A stretch of 64,000 nucleotides of DNA from an uncultured Alistipes sp. (GCA_900550465.1 URSC01000008.1:1-64000); one strand, 5' to 3'. Shown: positions 42,272 through 52,769, counted from the first letter of the stretch. Notes: a model not told the origin generated them from the letters alone. A program made the numbers and translations.

Positions 42272-43819
42272 TTAAATCGTCCTGTGGACCTCGTGTCCTG
42301 TAACGTATATCGCAGCGAACGGACGGGCCGGGCAGACATACTCGCAGGAGCCGCAGCCGATACACTTCTCGGTGTTTATGGCGGGAACCATCAGATTCTT
42401 GCCGTCATTGCCCTCCTCACGGCCGCCTCTATGACGGTGATGACCCTTCAGAGGCACCATCTGGATAGCCTCGGCGGGACAGTGACGGGCACAGTTGCCG
42501 CACTCCTCGCCGTCCCGCACAGGGATACAGTTCTTCTTCACCCATACGGCATGGCCTATCTGAGTCGAGGACTTCTCCGCACGGTCTATCGGGCGGATGG
42601 CTCCTGAGGGGCACACCTCCGAGCATTTGGTACACTCCGGACGGCAGAAACCGCGCTCATAGGACATCTCGGGCTGCATCAGGCGCATCAGGTCGGTGGC
42701 TGGACGCAGCACCCCGTTGGGACATACCGACACGCAGAGCTGGCAGCGGGTACAGTGCTGGGCAAAATGCTTCAGGCTCACGGCACCCGGAGGCACAATC
42801 GGAGTCCCGCGGTCGGGAATCACCTTGTCCTCGATAACAGCTAAACCGCCGTCCACCTTCTTTTCCTGAGCCCCCACGGTCACTGCGGCCGCAGTCATCA
42901 GCGAGGCTGTCAGGAAACCGCGTCGGGAAGCATCCACAGCCTCGGCCTTATCGGCCTTGGGAGCATCCGGAGCAGCGGGAGCCGGAGAAACCGCTTTCTT
43001 AGGATGCGTGTACGAGATGGCATCCTTGGGGCACTTACCGATGCAGTCCATGCAGGCCACGCAGCGGCTGTAATCTATCTTGTGGTTGGCGATGTCGATG
43101 CAGGAAGCCTTGCAGTTATGCTCACATATCCTGCAGCTGATGCACTTGTCGGTATTGATGACGGGCTTCAGCCAGGAGAAACGGGAGAGGAAGCCGAGAA
43201 CGGTTCCCACAGGGCAGATATTGTTGCACCATGTACGTCCTCCTCTCCAGGCCAGGACCGCGATAAGCACCAGCATCACAGCCGCTATGATAAAGGTCGG
43301 CAGGCTCCTGAGCCATACGTCGGTCTCATAGAAGGCATAGCTGTCGGCCCTCTCGGCTATCAGAGCGAAGAGATTGTTGATCCATCCGTAGACAGGAGCC
43401 AGGAGGTTCGAGGCGATACGTCCGAAGATGCTGTAGGGTTCCAGCAGGGTCACTACCGAGCCGACCCCGAGTATCAGTACGACTACGAACAGAGCCAGCA
43501 TCGCGTATCTCAGCCAGTTGTGGGCCGGAGAATAGGTATAGCGGTTCTTCTTCTGTTTCTTCCCCAGCCAGGCGAACAGATCCTGCATCACTCCGAGCGG
43601 GCAGATGACCGAGCAGTACACCCTGCCGCATACCAGCGTAAGCAGCACCAGCGCTACGATGACTCCCAGATTGAGGGCCATCACCGCAGGGAAGAACTGA
43701 ATCCTAGCCATCCAGCCGAGCCAGGCATGGAGCGTTCCGGTAAAGTCCAGGAAAAGCAGTGTTATGCCCGTCAGGAATATGAGGGCAAGGACTATTCTGA
43801 TCTTTCTTAGCATACCCAT
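42272..43819 (-). CDS. membrane polyferredoxin (NapH/NosR-like) with an internal Tat-type motif
   Basis: 515 residues. The N-terminal half has about five helices with two CxxxCP motifs (YCSVICPLGV near 70, WCNNICPVGT near 198), as in NapH/NosR-type quinol-linked electron carriers. Then come ferredoxin clusters at 225-265, an internal SRRGFL followed by a hydrophobic stretch (about 298-320), then four more 4Fe-4S motifs at about 355-500. The internal motif resembles a twin-arginine signal, which would put the last ferredoxins outside. The start is 43819, since the -7 box at 43831 excludes an upstream start. The partner is unknown; the LysR gene follows. Confidence 0.8.
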   Translation of the reverse strand: MGMLRKIRIVLALIFLTGITLLFLDFTGTLHAWLGWMARIQFFPAVMALNLGVIVALVLLTLVCGRVYCSVICPLGVMQDLFAWLGKKQKKNRYTYSPAHNWLRYAMLALFVVVLILGVGSVVTLLEPYSIFGRIASNLLAPVYGWINNLFALIAERADSYAFYETDVWLRSLPTFIIAAVMLVLIAVLAWRGGRTWCNNICPVGTVLGFLSRFSWLKPVINTDKCISCRICEHNCKASCIDIANHKIDYSRCVACMDCIGKCPKDAISYTHPKKAVSPAPAAPDAPKADKAEAVDASRRGFLTASLMTAAAVTVGAQEKKVDGGLAVIEDKVIPDRGTPIVPPGAVSLKHFAQHCTRCQLCVSVCPNGVLRPATDLMRLMQPEMSYERGFCRPECTKCSEVCPSGAIRPIDRAEKSSTQIGHAVWVKKNCIPVRDGEECGNCARHCPAEAIQMVPLKGHHRHRGGREEGNDGKNLMVPAINTEKCIGCGSCEYVCPARPFAAIYVTGHEVHRTI

Positions 43820-43830
43820 AAATTTTGAGG

Positions 43831-43838
43831 CAAAAATA
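43831..43838 (-). promoter_or_regulatory. -7 box of the polyferredoxin promoter
   Basis: On the minus strand TATTTTTG, then 11 bases to the ATG at 43819. Confidence 0.5.
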
Positions 43839-43889
43839 TAAAAAAAGTTCCTATCTTGCGGCACAATTTTTCATCCCAACAAGACAAAT

Positions 43890-45566
<1,677 letters not shown>

Positions 45567-45568
45567 CC

Positions 45569-46408
45569 CTACAGCTGCAGTTCATCCAGAAGTCCGTCCA
45601 GCAGACCCGCCTGCAGGCGCGTGACCGGCTCTCCGAAGCGTCTGAGAGCTGTAGCATAAAGGTACATAATAGTCTGATCCGTCCCCATGAGGTCTGTATC
45701 CAGCCAAGACTTTCTGGGGACGGGGTCTGCTATGCGGCCACGGTTGACCAGGTCCATACTGAAAAGAGTCTTGCCCCCATCGAAATACGCAACATAATAA
45801 CCGGGGACCTTCGGGAAGACAGGGTAAACGGGCAGACCAGCATACCGCGCGAGGAGGAAATAAACTGTTGAAATACCTACGACACCGGCCTTCCGGCTAT
45901 CTATGACATCCGGAAGCAGAACTATCGCCTCATGTGCATCCCAGGTGTCCTCCGTCAAGGTAAATCCATATTTATCGAAAACATAATAATTGAGCATCTC
46001 CACCTTCTCGACAGCCGTCATACCGTCCTTCAATTCGCTCATTAAAGGGCTTCCCAGCTTCCCGCACGTTACCCTGAAATCAGTCTGAAGATATTCCGGA
46101 TCCACGATACGGGTCAGATAATACAGACCTTCAGGGAGAAAAAATGCTGACGGACCATACTTCAGCAGTTCATGAGCCTGCCTGGACGCATAGACGGACG
46201 ATACTCCGCACAGTGCGGACAGAACCCGTCTCTGTTCCCTCTCCGGTATCAGTCTTTCCACATTGCACAGACAATAGTCTATGGCCGTCCAGCCCAGTTC
46301 CCACAAGCGTCCGCTGACAAGTTCCCGCGTACGCCTGTCACTGTCCTGCATCAGAACGAGCAGGCTGTCCAGTTCTTTTGCTTTCTGCTTTGCGGAAGGC
46401 GTTCTCAT
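45569..46408 (-). CDS. SirB1/transglutaminase-like protein
   Basis: 279 residues. The segment EKVEMLNYYVFDKYGFTL and VVGISTVYFLLARYAGLPVYPVFPKVPGYYVAYF fits the SirB1 (transglutaminase-like core 2) family, in which the catalytic Cys is not conserved. The function in the family is unclear. It follows the nucleoside phosphorylase gene with an ATGA overlap of 4 bases, so they are co-expressed. Confidence 0.7.
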   Translation of the reverse strand: MRTPSAKQKAKELDSLLVLMQDSDRRTRELVSGRLWELGWTAIDYCLCNVERLIPEREQRRVLSALCGVSSVYASRQAHELLKYGPSAFFLPEGLYYLTRIVDPEYLQTDFRVTCGKLGSPLMSELKDGMTAVEKVEMLNYYVFDKYGFTLTEDTWDAHEAIVLLPDVIDSRKAGVVGISTVYFLLARYAGLPVYPVFPKVPGYYVAYFDGGKTLFSMDLVNRGRIADPVPRKSWLDTDLMGTDQTIMYLYATALRRFGEPVTRLQAGLLDGLLDELQL

Positions 46409-47277
46409 CGTGCCAGCCTGTCAAGACACATCTTCACCAGGCCGCCCATCAGGGACTTATAGTCCGCATTGGCCTGCTTGGCATAACGGTGGGCGATAGC
46501 CAGGCAGACGGTGGCGCCCTCATGCCCCAGCTTGCGGGCCAGGGAGGCTATGGCCGAGCCCTCCATCTCGAAATTGGTGAAACGCAGGTCCCCGAAGCGG
46601 AACGACTCCAGCCGCTCCATCAGGTCCGGCATGGCCAGCGGCAGACGCACCACCCGGCACTGAGGGCCGTAGAATCCGGAAGCGGAAATCGTCATCCCGG
46701 GAACGGTGCAGTCACGGAACAGCTCCGTCAGAGCATCCCCGGCCTTGACAAAATAAGGCGTCGGAAGATACCTGTTCCAGCCCGCATGAGCCAGAAAAGC
46801 CTCCTCGACATCCTTCAGCACCACCTCATCGCGGCCGCCGTACCAGTTGAGCAGGCCGTCGAAACCGGCCGACACCCTGGAGAAAATATACGAACCGAGC
46901 GGAATATCCGGCTGTATCACCCCGCAGGTGCCTATGCGCAGAATCGTCAGGCAACGGTGCTCCGGAAGCACCTCCCTGGTCCGGAAGTCGATATTGGCCA
47001 GAGCATCCAGTTCGTTCATGACTATGTCTATGTTGTCGCAGCCTATGCCGGTGGAGAGGACAGTCATCCTGGTTCCTTTATACCTGCCGGTCACACTGCG
47101 GAACTCCCTCGAGGAGGCAGTGCTCTCGATCTCAGAAAAATACGAGCTGACCAGCTCCACCCTGCCGGGGTCTCCGACGAGGATCACCTTGTCCGCCAGC
47201 GCCTCAGGACGGATGTGCAGATGGAACACCGAGCCGTCACCGTTGATTATCAGTTCAGAATCACCTATCTTTCCCAT
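46405..47277 (-). CDS. nucleoside phosphorylase
   Basis: 290 residues of the PNP/UDP phosphorylase family: ILVGDPGRVELVSSYFS near the N-terminus, TGIGCDNIDIVMNEL, LRIGTCGVIQPDI and the C-terminal FEMEGSAIASLARKLGHEG. It splits a nucleoside with phosphate to ribose-1-phosphate and a base, probably uridine. Start at the ATG of MGKIGDSELIINGDGS; upstream frame up to 47754 has no homology and overlaps DUF4293 on the other strand. A -7 box lies 32 bases upstream. Confidence 0.92.
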   Translation of the reverse strand: MGKIGDSELIINGDGSVFHLHIRPEALADKVILVGDPGRVELVSSYFSEIESTASSREFRSVTGRYKGTRMTVLSTGIGCDNIDIVMNELDALANIDFRTREVLPEHRCLTILRIGTCGVIQPDIPLGSYIFSRVSAGFDGLLNWYGGRDEVVLKDVEEAFLAHAGWNRYLPTPYFVKAGDALTELFRDCTVPGMTISASGFYGPQCRVVRLPLAMPDLMERLESFRFGDLRFTNFEMEGSAIASLARKLGHEGATVCLAIAHRYAKQANADYKSLMGGLVKMCLDRLAR

Positions 47278-47309
47278 AATTTTCACTTTAAATAGTTTCA
47301 ATGTGGTAT

Positions 47310-47317
47310 CAAAGATA
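47310..47317 (-). promoter_or_regulatory. -7 box of the nucleoside phosphorylase promoter
   Basis: On the minus strand TATCTTTG, 32 bases before the ATG at 47277. Confidence 0.5.
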
Positions 47318-47339
47318 GTACAGATTTCCGATTTTTCCC

Positions 47340-47347
47340 TATTTTTG
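47340..47347 (+). promoter_or_regulatory. -7 box of the DUF4293 gene promoter
   Basis: TATTTTTG, 30 bases before the ATG at 47378. Divergent from the phosphorylase -7 box. Confidence 0.5.
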
Positions 47348-47377
47348 CGCCTGCAAACCCATAAAATCGACGTCAAT

Positions 47378-47842
47378 ATGTTTTTCAGAATACAGAGCCT
47401 CTTCCTGACCATAGCAGCCGGACTGCTCATCTCCATGTTCTTCGCGCCCATGATCCGCTTCGTCGGAGAGGACACCGTCATCCGCTTCGTAGAAGTAGCG
47501 GCATTCAAGGGCTTCACCCTCACCACCATCTTCCAGCTGGTATGCGCGGTGCTCAGTATCGTCACCCTCGTATCGTTCAAAAACCGCATCCGCCAGATCC
47601 GTCTGTGCAACCTCAACACCCTCATACTCATCGCATACCAGATAATCCTGGCAGTGTACTTCTTCCAGAGGGACACCAAGCTCGGAGAAGACGCCATCTT
47701 CACCGTTCCCTGCCTCTTCCCCATCTGCGCCGCCATCCTCACCTTCATCGCCATGCGCTACATCGCCCGCGACGAGGCCATGGTCATCGCCTCCACCCGC
47801 CTGCGCTCAGGGAAGCGCGGTCACCGCTCTCAGGGGAAATAA
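47378..47842 (+). CDS. DUF4293 membrane protein
   Basis: 154 residues and four helices: RIQSLFLTIAAGLLISMFF, then an extracytoplasmic loop, FTLTTIFQLVCAVLSIVTLV, NTLILIAYQIILAVYFF and TVPCLFPICAAILTFIAM, with a basic C-terminus. It matches the DUF4293 family of Bacteroidota; the function is unknown. It converges with the TPR gene, stop to stop with one base between. Confidence 0.85.
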   Translation: MFFRIQSLFLTIAAGLLISMFFAPMIRFVGEDTVIRFVEVAAFKGFTLTTIFQLVCAVLSIVTLVSFKNRIRQIRLCNLNTLILIAYQIILAVYFFQRDTKLGEDAIFTVPCLFPICAAILTFIAMRYIARDEAMVIASTRLRSGKRGHRSQGK

Positions 47843-47843
47843 T

Positions 47844-49862
47844 CTATTCTTCCGTATCGCAGTACTTGGAGATCACACTGTAGGCGTCACCGATACCCAG
47901 TTCTCCGGCCTTGCTCAGGTCGAGGCAGCCTTTTTCCTTGTCCTTCACGTAGATGAGGACGAGGCCGCGGTTGTAGTATGCCTCGCCTAGACGGGGATAC
48001 AGGTCGATAGCCTTGGTGTACTGTGTGATAGCCTCAGGCATGTCGCCTGAGAGGCAGTACAGATTGCCTAAATTATAATAGGTATAGGGAAATTCGGGGT
48101 AGAGGGCGGCGGCATGGTTCATGTCGCTGATGGCCGCCGAGTAGTCGTAAGTGCGGGAAGAGCCGTCCCGGACGCGGGCCTTGGCCGTACCGGCATTGTC
48201 CATGGTGAGGACCTGGACATTGCTCTCGATGGAGGAGATAAAGTCTATCATCTCCGACTGCAGGGCTCCGCGGTTGATGTAGTAGAATACCTCCTGAGGA
48301 TTGCGCTCTATCGCCTCCGAATAGGACTGGAGCGCTGCATTGAACTGCTTGCTCTCACTCTCCATTATTGCCCTGGCGAAAAGCACCCTGTCATTTCCTG
48401 TCCTCTCCGCCTCTTCCTCGACCGCCTCACGCAGACGGCTGTTGTCGACAGCGGCAGCCTCCGCAGGACGGCACGAAATCTCAACATCCACGGGGACTGA
48501 GGCTATGAAGGCCTCCATCTGCTCATTCTGGTACGTATTTCTAAGCATGATGGGCATCCCCTCACTGTCTGTCGCGCTGCGGGCAGTCACAAAACGGTAC
48601 AGAGGCTTGAGATTAATGTTGACATTCCTGTTCTGCAGCAGTTCATCATTGAAATCGCTGCGGGCGAAATCCGAATCAAGAGCCAGCAGTCTGTCATATT
48701 TCCTCGATGTATCCGCAAATGCGGCCCTTCCCGCACTGTCAGATGTCATGGCCCGGTACCGCGCGATCTTGCCCTGAGCGGTACGGTAATCTTCCTGCGC
48801 CGAGGCATACTGCCCCAGCTGGTTCTTGACGTAGGAACGGTTCATGTAGGCGTTGGCAAAGTCGGGATACAGATCTATGGCCCGGCTCAGGTCATCTATG
48901 GCGTCCTGCCAGCGGCCCATCTCGATGAAGAGGATGGAGCGGTTGTAGTAAGCCAGGACATTGTCGGGGTTGATGTTCAGGACGCGGTCGTAGTCATCCA
49001 GGGCATTGTTGTAATCGCCTATCTGAGAGCGTATCAGAGCCCGGTTGTAGAGCGTCAGGGAGTTGTCCGGCTCACGGGAAAGCACCTGGTTGAAATCACT
49101 CAGCGTCCCCTGGATGTCCTTAAGTTCATACCTGATAAGAGCGCGGTTGAAATATGCAAAAGTATTAGCGGTGTCTATCTCTATAGCCTTGTCCAGATCA
49201 CTCAAAGCCTCATCAAGCCTATGCTGGGAATAATATATCCGCGACCGCCGTATATAACCTTCCGGGTCCAGGCTGCGGAGGGTTATGGCCTTGTTATAGT
49301 CCTGCAGGGCCTTAAGAGTATCACCCAGGAAAAGGTATGAGGCTCCTCTGTTGAGATATGCATCCGCCTCCCTGGGCTCCTGGCTTATGAAGCGGTTGAA
49401 ATCCTCCACCGCCTTCTCGAACTGCTGGGAAAGGAAATAAGTCACGCCGCGGCTGAAATACAGACCGTAATAGTTGGGGCGCAGGTCCACCGCATGGCGC
49501 AGGTCCTCTATCGCCTCGTCGTAGTGGCCCAGGCGGCTGCGGGTGATGGCCCGGTAATGGTACGCAAGGGTATATACGGGGTTGAGGTCCAGGGCACGGT
49601 CGAAGTCCGACTCGGCGCCCGCGAAGTCCCCCAGATTGTACTTGGCTATGCCGCGGAAAAAATAGGCCTCGTAGAGGCTGCCGTCCAGGCGGATGATGAT
49701 GTTGAAGTTGTTGATGGCCTGAGTGTACTGCCCCTCCATGAGGGCTCTCTGGCCGCGGAAGAAGAACTGGTCTATGTCGTACTGCGCTCTCGCGCTCCAT
49801 GCCGTCAGCAGCAGGAGCAGGGCCAGAAGCGGCCTCATCAGTACAGACATTCCGCGTTTCAT
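47844..49862 (-). CDS. exported tetratricopeptide-repeat protein
   Basis: 672 residues. A signal peptide (LLALLLLLTAWSARAQ) precedes about nine consecutive TPR units (residues 30-350, each with the A-Y-NRA-I and L-x-A pattern). A spacer (about 355-475) includes FVTARSATDSEGMPIMLRNTY, and more TPRs follow to the end. It is probably periplasmic and mediates protein-protein contacts, as in gliding, cell-surface or PG-related complexes. No partner can be named. Its -7 box lies 5 bases from the ATG. Confidence 0.85.
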   Translation of the reverse strand: MKRGMSVLMRPLLALLLLLTAWSARAQYDIDQFFFRGQRALMEGQYTQAINNFNIIIRLDGSLYEAYFFRGIAKYNLGDFAGAESDFDRALDLNPVYTLAYHYRAITRSRLGHYDEAIEDLRHAVDLRPNYYGLYFSRGVTYFLSQQFEKAVEDFNRFISQEPREADAYLNRGASYLFLGDTLKALQDYNKAITLRSLDPEGYIRRSRIYYSQHRLDEALSDLDKAIEIDTANTFAYFNRALIRYELKDIQGTLSDFNQVLSREPDNSLTLYNRALIRSQIGDYNNALDDYDRVLNINPDNVLAYYNRSILFIEMGRWQDAIDDLSRAIDLYPDFANAYMNRSYVKNQLGQYASAQEDYRTAQGKIARYRAMTSDSAGRAAFADTSRKYDRLLALDSDFARSDFNDELLQNRNVNINLKPLYRFVTARSATDSEGMPIMLRNTYQNEQMEAFIASVPVDVEISCRPAEAAAVDNSRLREAVEEEAERTGNDRVLFARAIMESESKQFNAALQSYSEAIERNPQEVFYYINRGALQSEMIDFISSIESNVQVLTMDNAGTAKARVRDGSSRTYDYSAAISDMNHAAALYPEFPYTYYNLGNLYCLSGDMPEAITQYTKAIDLYPRLGEAYYNRGLVLIYVKDKEKGCLDLSKAGELGIGDAYSVISKYCDTEE

Positions 49863-49867
49863 GCCCG

Positions 49868-49875
49868 CAAAGATA
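49868..49875 (-). promoter_or_regulatory. -7 box abutting the TPR gene
   Basis: On the minus strand TATCTTTG, then CGGGC and the ATG at 49862; a leaderless transcript is predicted. Confidence 0.55.
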
Positions 49876-49883
49876 GTATTTTC

Positions 49884-50726
49884 TCAGAAAGTATAGCCCA
49901 GACCGATGCGGAAGTGATGGAAAGGCCAGTCGCGGAGACCGTACTCATAGGCCAGCAGAGGCCGGAAACCCTTCACGGGGAAGGACAGTGAGACCTTGAG
50001 CACCATCGGTCTGTCCCCGTTGCCGATCCATCCCGTGTAGCCCTGCCATGCGCAGGACAGATCCGCCACCGAAGTCGACAGAGAGGCCATGAGACCGTAC
50101 ATCACGGCGTCATTCTGCCCTGTCTGGGTCACCTGCCAGCAGAGGAAACCGCCGGAGGCCGCCACCCTTACACTCCTGAAGAACCCCTCCCCCAGCCTGA
50201 ATGACTTGCCGACCGAGGCATCGAAGAAATATCCCGGAGCATCGTAGTAACGCGCATACTCGTCCCCGTCCCCGGAGGCCGTGATGATAGCCGCCCGGAC
50301 CGAGATATCCGGCATTATCCGCCTCTCCCTGAACACGTGGATGTCCACCGAGATGTAGACATTGCCCACCTGATGCCCCCTTTCCGTGTACTCCCGGGGC
50401 TGGAAATGCTCCAGTGCCCGCGGAGTGTACTGATAGAACTCCACCACCGGCATCCACACCGAGAGATTGACCCGCGGCGTGAACAGCGGAATATTGACCT
50501 TCGCCGACACTGTCTCCGTCATATCCCCGTAGAACCCCTTGTGGATGTCTCCCGCCAGCTCGGCATACAGCCTCGGAGCCACCCGCCCGTCCAGCATGTC
50601 CGGCACCGGCAGCGCATTGGGCCCGAAGTACATAGGTGACACGCTGTTGCCTTCCCACTACGGCTGGGCGGTGAGGGATATGGAGGTGCTGAGCCACAGC
50701 AAAAATATGATAGCACATCTTCTCAT
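49884..50726 (-). pseudogene. outer-membrane protein gene interrupted by an in-frame TAG
   Basis: The ATG at 50726 opens a signal peptide (MRRCAIIFLLWLSTSISLTAQP); codon 23 is TAG (50658-50660). The same frame continues WEGNSVSPMYFGPNALPVPDM and through a beta-rich protein of 258 residues that ends HHFRIGLGYTF with the terminal Phe of outer-membrane barrels. Without the TAG the gene would be a normal secreted OM protein. A single-base change explains the stop; TAG also ends other genes here, so recoding is unlikely. Internal starts would lack the signal peptide. Confidence 0.75.
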
Positions 50727-50744
50727 TGTCTGCAAATCCAGCAA

Positions 50745-50752
50745 CAAATATA
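50745..50752 (-). promoter_or_regulatory. -7 box of the interrupted OM protein gene
   Basis: On the minus strand TATATTTG, 18 bases before the ATG at 50726. Confidence 0.5.
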
Positions 50753-50758
50753 AATAAA

Positions 50759-51060
50759 TTAACCATTATAAGTCAATGAACTCACATCGACATCAGGAAT
50801 GATAACATCTGTAAGTTTGTCGTCAACAAGAAATCCCATGTATAGCGGGATGGTGAGTATATCTCCATCACGTCCCACATTATACTGCCCCAGTTTGATT
50901 GCATTTTTAACATGATACACATCCTTATTTTTAAGGACTGTAGTCATGCTTTTTGACTTACCTGTCTTTGCCTTTATTTCAAGGATAACACATTCGCCTT
51001 TGAACCTTACCAGAAAGTCCAGCTCAAGCCCGCTGTCCTTATGAAAATAGTATAGTTTCT
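50759..51060 (-). pseudogene. C-terminal relic of a DUF4143-type AAA ATPase
   Basis: The frame reads LYYFHKDSGLELDFLVRFKGECVILEIKAKTGKSKSM, then TTVLKNKDVYHVKNAIKLGQYNVGRDGDILTIPLYMGFL and a stop at 50759. This is the nuclease-like C-terminus (DxD...EIKAK) of DUF4143 ATPases. No ATPase domain or start precedes it. The 5' edge near 51060 is not exact. A -7 box (51087-51094) lies just upstream. Confidence 0.7.
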
Positions 51061-51086
51061 GATGGTGTAATCTTATTTTCCTGCGA

Positions 51087-51094
51087 CAAAGTTA
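51087..51094 (-). promoter_or_regulatory. -7 box upstream of the DUF4143 relic
   Basis: On the minus strand TAACTTTG fits TAnnTTTG. It may be the promoter of the lost gene. Confidence 0.4.
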
Positions 51095-51310
51095 CACTTT
51101 TTAGAGCGAATAAACCAAAGTTTGATACATTTTTTTAAATGAATAGCGCCTATTATCTCACACTTTTCCCAACGAATTAGAAGAAATACCTATCTGTTCC
51201 CAAAACTAAGAGGCCTGAGGACTTAACCCAGACACACTGTTTGAAACACTACCCCAAATTGACCGACTTTAATGAAATATCCCGACTTTGATCAGATTTC
51301 GTCAAAGTAA
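51095..51310. other. AT-rich gap with no gene
   Basis: Between the relic promoter and the Panacea-pair terminator I find no ORF, RNA gene or repeat. Confidence 0.6.
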
Positions 51311-51345
51311 AATCCCGCAACCGGCATACACCTAATTGCGGGATT
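51311..51345 (-). terminator. Rho-independent terminator of the Panacea pair
   Basis: A 10-bp perfect stem, AATCCCGCAA (51311-51320) with TTGCGGGATT (51336-51345), followed by T-rich sequence on the minus strand. It lies 20 bases past the stop at 51366. Confidence 0.8.
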
Positions 51346-51365
51346 CTACTTCTGCATGTGTTCTT

Positions 51366-52223
51366 CTATGACTCGTATATGTTGAATTCTTCAAAAAATT
51401 TTTTCCTCCGCTCGGATATATCATTTAAATCCTGATACATAAACTTACAGGTCAAATCATATAGAGGTATCGCCGTACCATGCTCCTCTGCATCCTTAAA
51501 TCCAAGAAACGACCTGTAATAATTTACCAATAGTGCATCAGGTGTCACATCCGCTGCAAACAGAAACAAATACTGACACCCTACCAATTCACGGATTTTC
51601 AATATAATAGGCACAACATACTTCCAAAATACAACAACTCCGAATTTCTGTGCAATACCCGTTTTATCCCAGAAATCACGACATGCATCATTTGCACAAA
51701 AATGCACCAACTCTACTCCAGCGAATGTCCGGCCGACCCTCTTAAGATTATCTTCTGACTCGTTCTCTAAATCGGCTATTATCTTATTCTTCTTAACTTT
51801 TGATATTTTTGCCAATTCACCTTTAACCAATCCTTTTCTTGACCGGACACATTCCAGAACAGAAGCGACCGCCAAACGCTCCTCCTCACTGACATCAGAC
51901 GAATCCCGTCCCAACTCTATTAATAGATTATACAAGTCCCTTATGACACTCAATCTATCACCTAAACCGGATGAATCATACAGCAAACCGCATTTTAACG
52001 AAAAATAAAAAAGGATGTCTTCTCCCCTTTTTATCACATAAAATGCTGTTTTGCTACTTTCATCATCCTCATAAGCAGCACTTTTGAGTGTATGCACAAG
52101 ACTCTCGTTCCGTTCGTTGAAAAAACTCTCCACAAGCCTCAGATTTTCCTGACAGGACGAAAGACGCTCACACCTAAGCGAACTTAGAAGTTTCTTCTGA
52201 TGGTCAGTGATTTGCATTCTCAT
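51366..52223 (-). CDS. candidate toxin paired with the Panacea protein
   Basis: 285 residues that I cannot assign to a named family. The N-terminus is MQITDHQKKLLSSLRCERLSSC. Residues 55-75 read AFYVIKRGEDILFYFSLKCGLLYD; a helical insertion follows (about 75-140). The last third (GVELVHFCANDACRDFW, VPIILKIRELVGCQYLFLFAADVTPDALLVNYYRSFLGF) recalls the acetyl-CoA-binding half of GNAT acetyltransferases. It begins where the Panacea gene ends (TGATG, one shared base), the arrangement of a toxin gene behind its antitoxin. An acetyltransferase toxin is my best guess, not shown. Confidence 0.55.
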   Translation of the reverse strand: MRMQITDHQKKLLSSLRCERLSSCQENLRLVESFFNERNESLVHTLKSAAYEDDESSKTAFYVIKRGEDILFYFSLKCGLLYDSSGLGDRLSVIRDLYNLLIELGRDSSDVSEEERLAVASVLECVRSRKGLVKGELAKISKVKKNKIIADLENESEDNLKRVGRTFAGVELVHFCANDACRDFWDKTGIAQKFGVVVFWKYVVPIILKIRELVGCQYLFLFAADVTPDALLVNYYRSFLGFKDAEEHGTAIPLYDLTCKFMYQDLNDISERRKKFFEEFNIYES

Positions 52224-52708
52224 CAGACAGACTTTTTAATCAAAGGGACAATTTTCTCAAACAATATCCGGCGGTTCCTCACACGGTCTGCATCTTTTCT
52301 AATATCGTCCGTAGAGATCAGTTCACTACTTTGCTCACCATCCGGCACACCTTTTCGGGCATTACGCCACGAATACTCGCCATGAGTAATACTGCTCAAG
52401 CTCCATGAATCCTTGACTGCATACTCCTCAAACACCTTATCAAAAACTTTCTCATACTTTCTGATAACTTCCAACGGCAATGTCTCGTGTAATGCATCAT
52501 CCTTATACCGCTGACGGATTGCCACCAGGACAGGTCCATATCTCCACGCCTCAAACTGCTCCTTGAAGATAGGTTCTCCAGTCTGGATAATAGCCTCCCG
52601 CTGGGTAAAATACAGCAGTTTATGCAACTTCATCTCGTCAATTCTCTTTCCGAACTGACGTTCATAACGCTGACAGATATATGATGCTATTTTTACTGCG
52701 CTTTCCAT
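52223..52708 (-). CDS. Panacea-domain (DUF4065) antitoxin
   Basis: 161 residues. Panacea/SocA-like pattern: AVKIASYICQRYERQFGKRIDEMKLHKLLYFTQREAII, EQFEAWRYGPVLVAIRQRYKD and a Glu/Asp-rich C-terminus. Panacea domains neutralise diverse toxins encoded beside them (PanAT systems). Start at MESAVKIAS; the longer frame to 52741 overlaps the promoter. Its own promoter lies 31 bases upstream, and the toxin gene follows by TGATG. Confidence 0.85.
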   Translation of the reverse strand: MESAVKIASYICQRYERQFGKRIDEMKLHKLLYFTQREAIIQTGEPIFKEQFEAWRYGPVLVAIRQRYKDDALHETLPLEVIRKYEKVFDKVFEEYAVKDSWSLSSITHGEYSWRNARKGVPDGEQSSELISTDDIRKDADRVRNRRILFEKIVPLIKKSV

Positions 52709-52738
52709 ATCAGTTTTGCATCTCACATCATTATATAG

Positions 52739-52769
52739 CAAAGGTAAACAAATTATCTGTTAAGTCAAA
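52739..52769 (-). promoter_or_regulatory. Bacteroidales-type promoter of the Panacea pair
   Basis: On the minus strand TTTG (52766-52769), 19 bases, TACCTTTG (52739-52746): a perfect match. Transcription should start near 52733. Confidence 0.75.

Noticed and set aside
47278..47754. N-terminal extension of the nucleoside phosphorylase
   Set aside because: It is antisense to DUF4293 and would contain the phosphorylase promoter.
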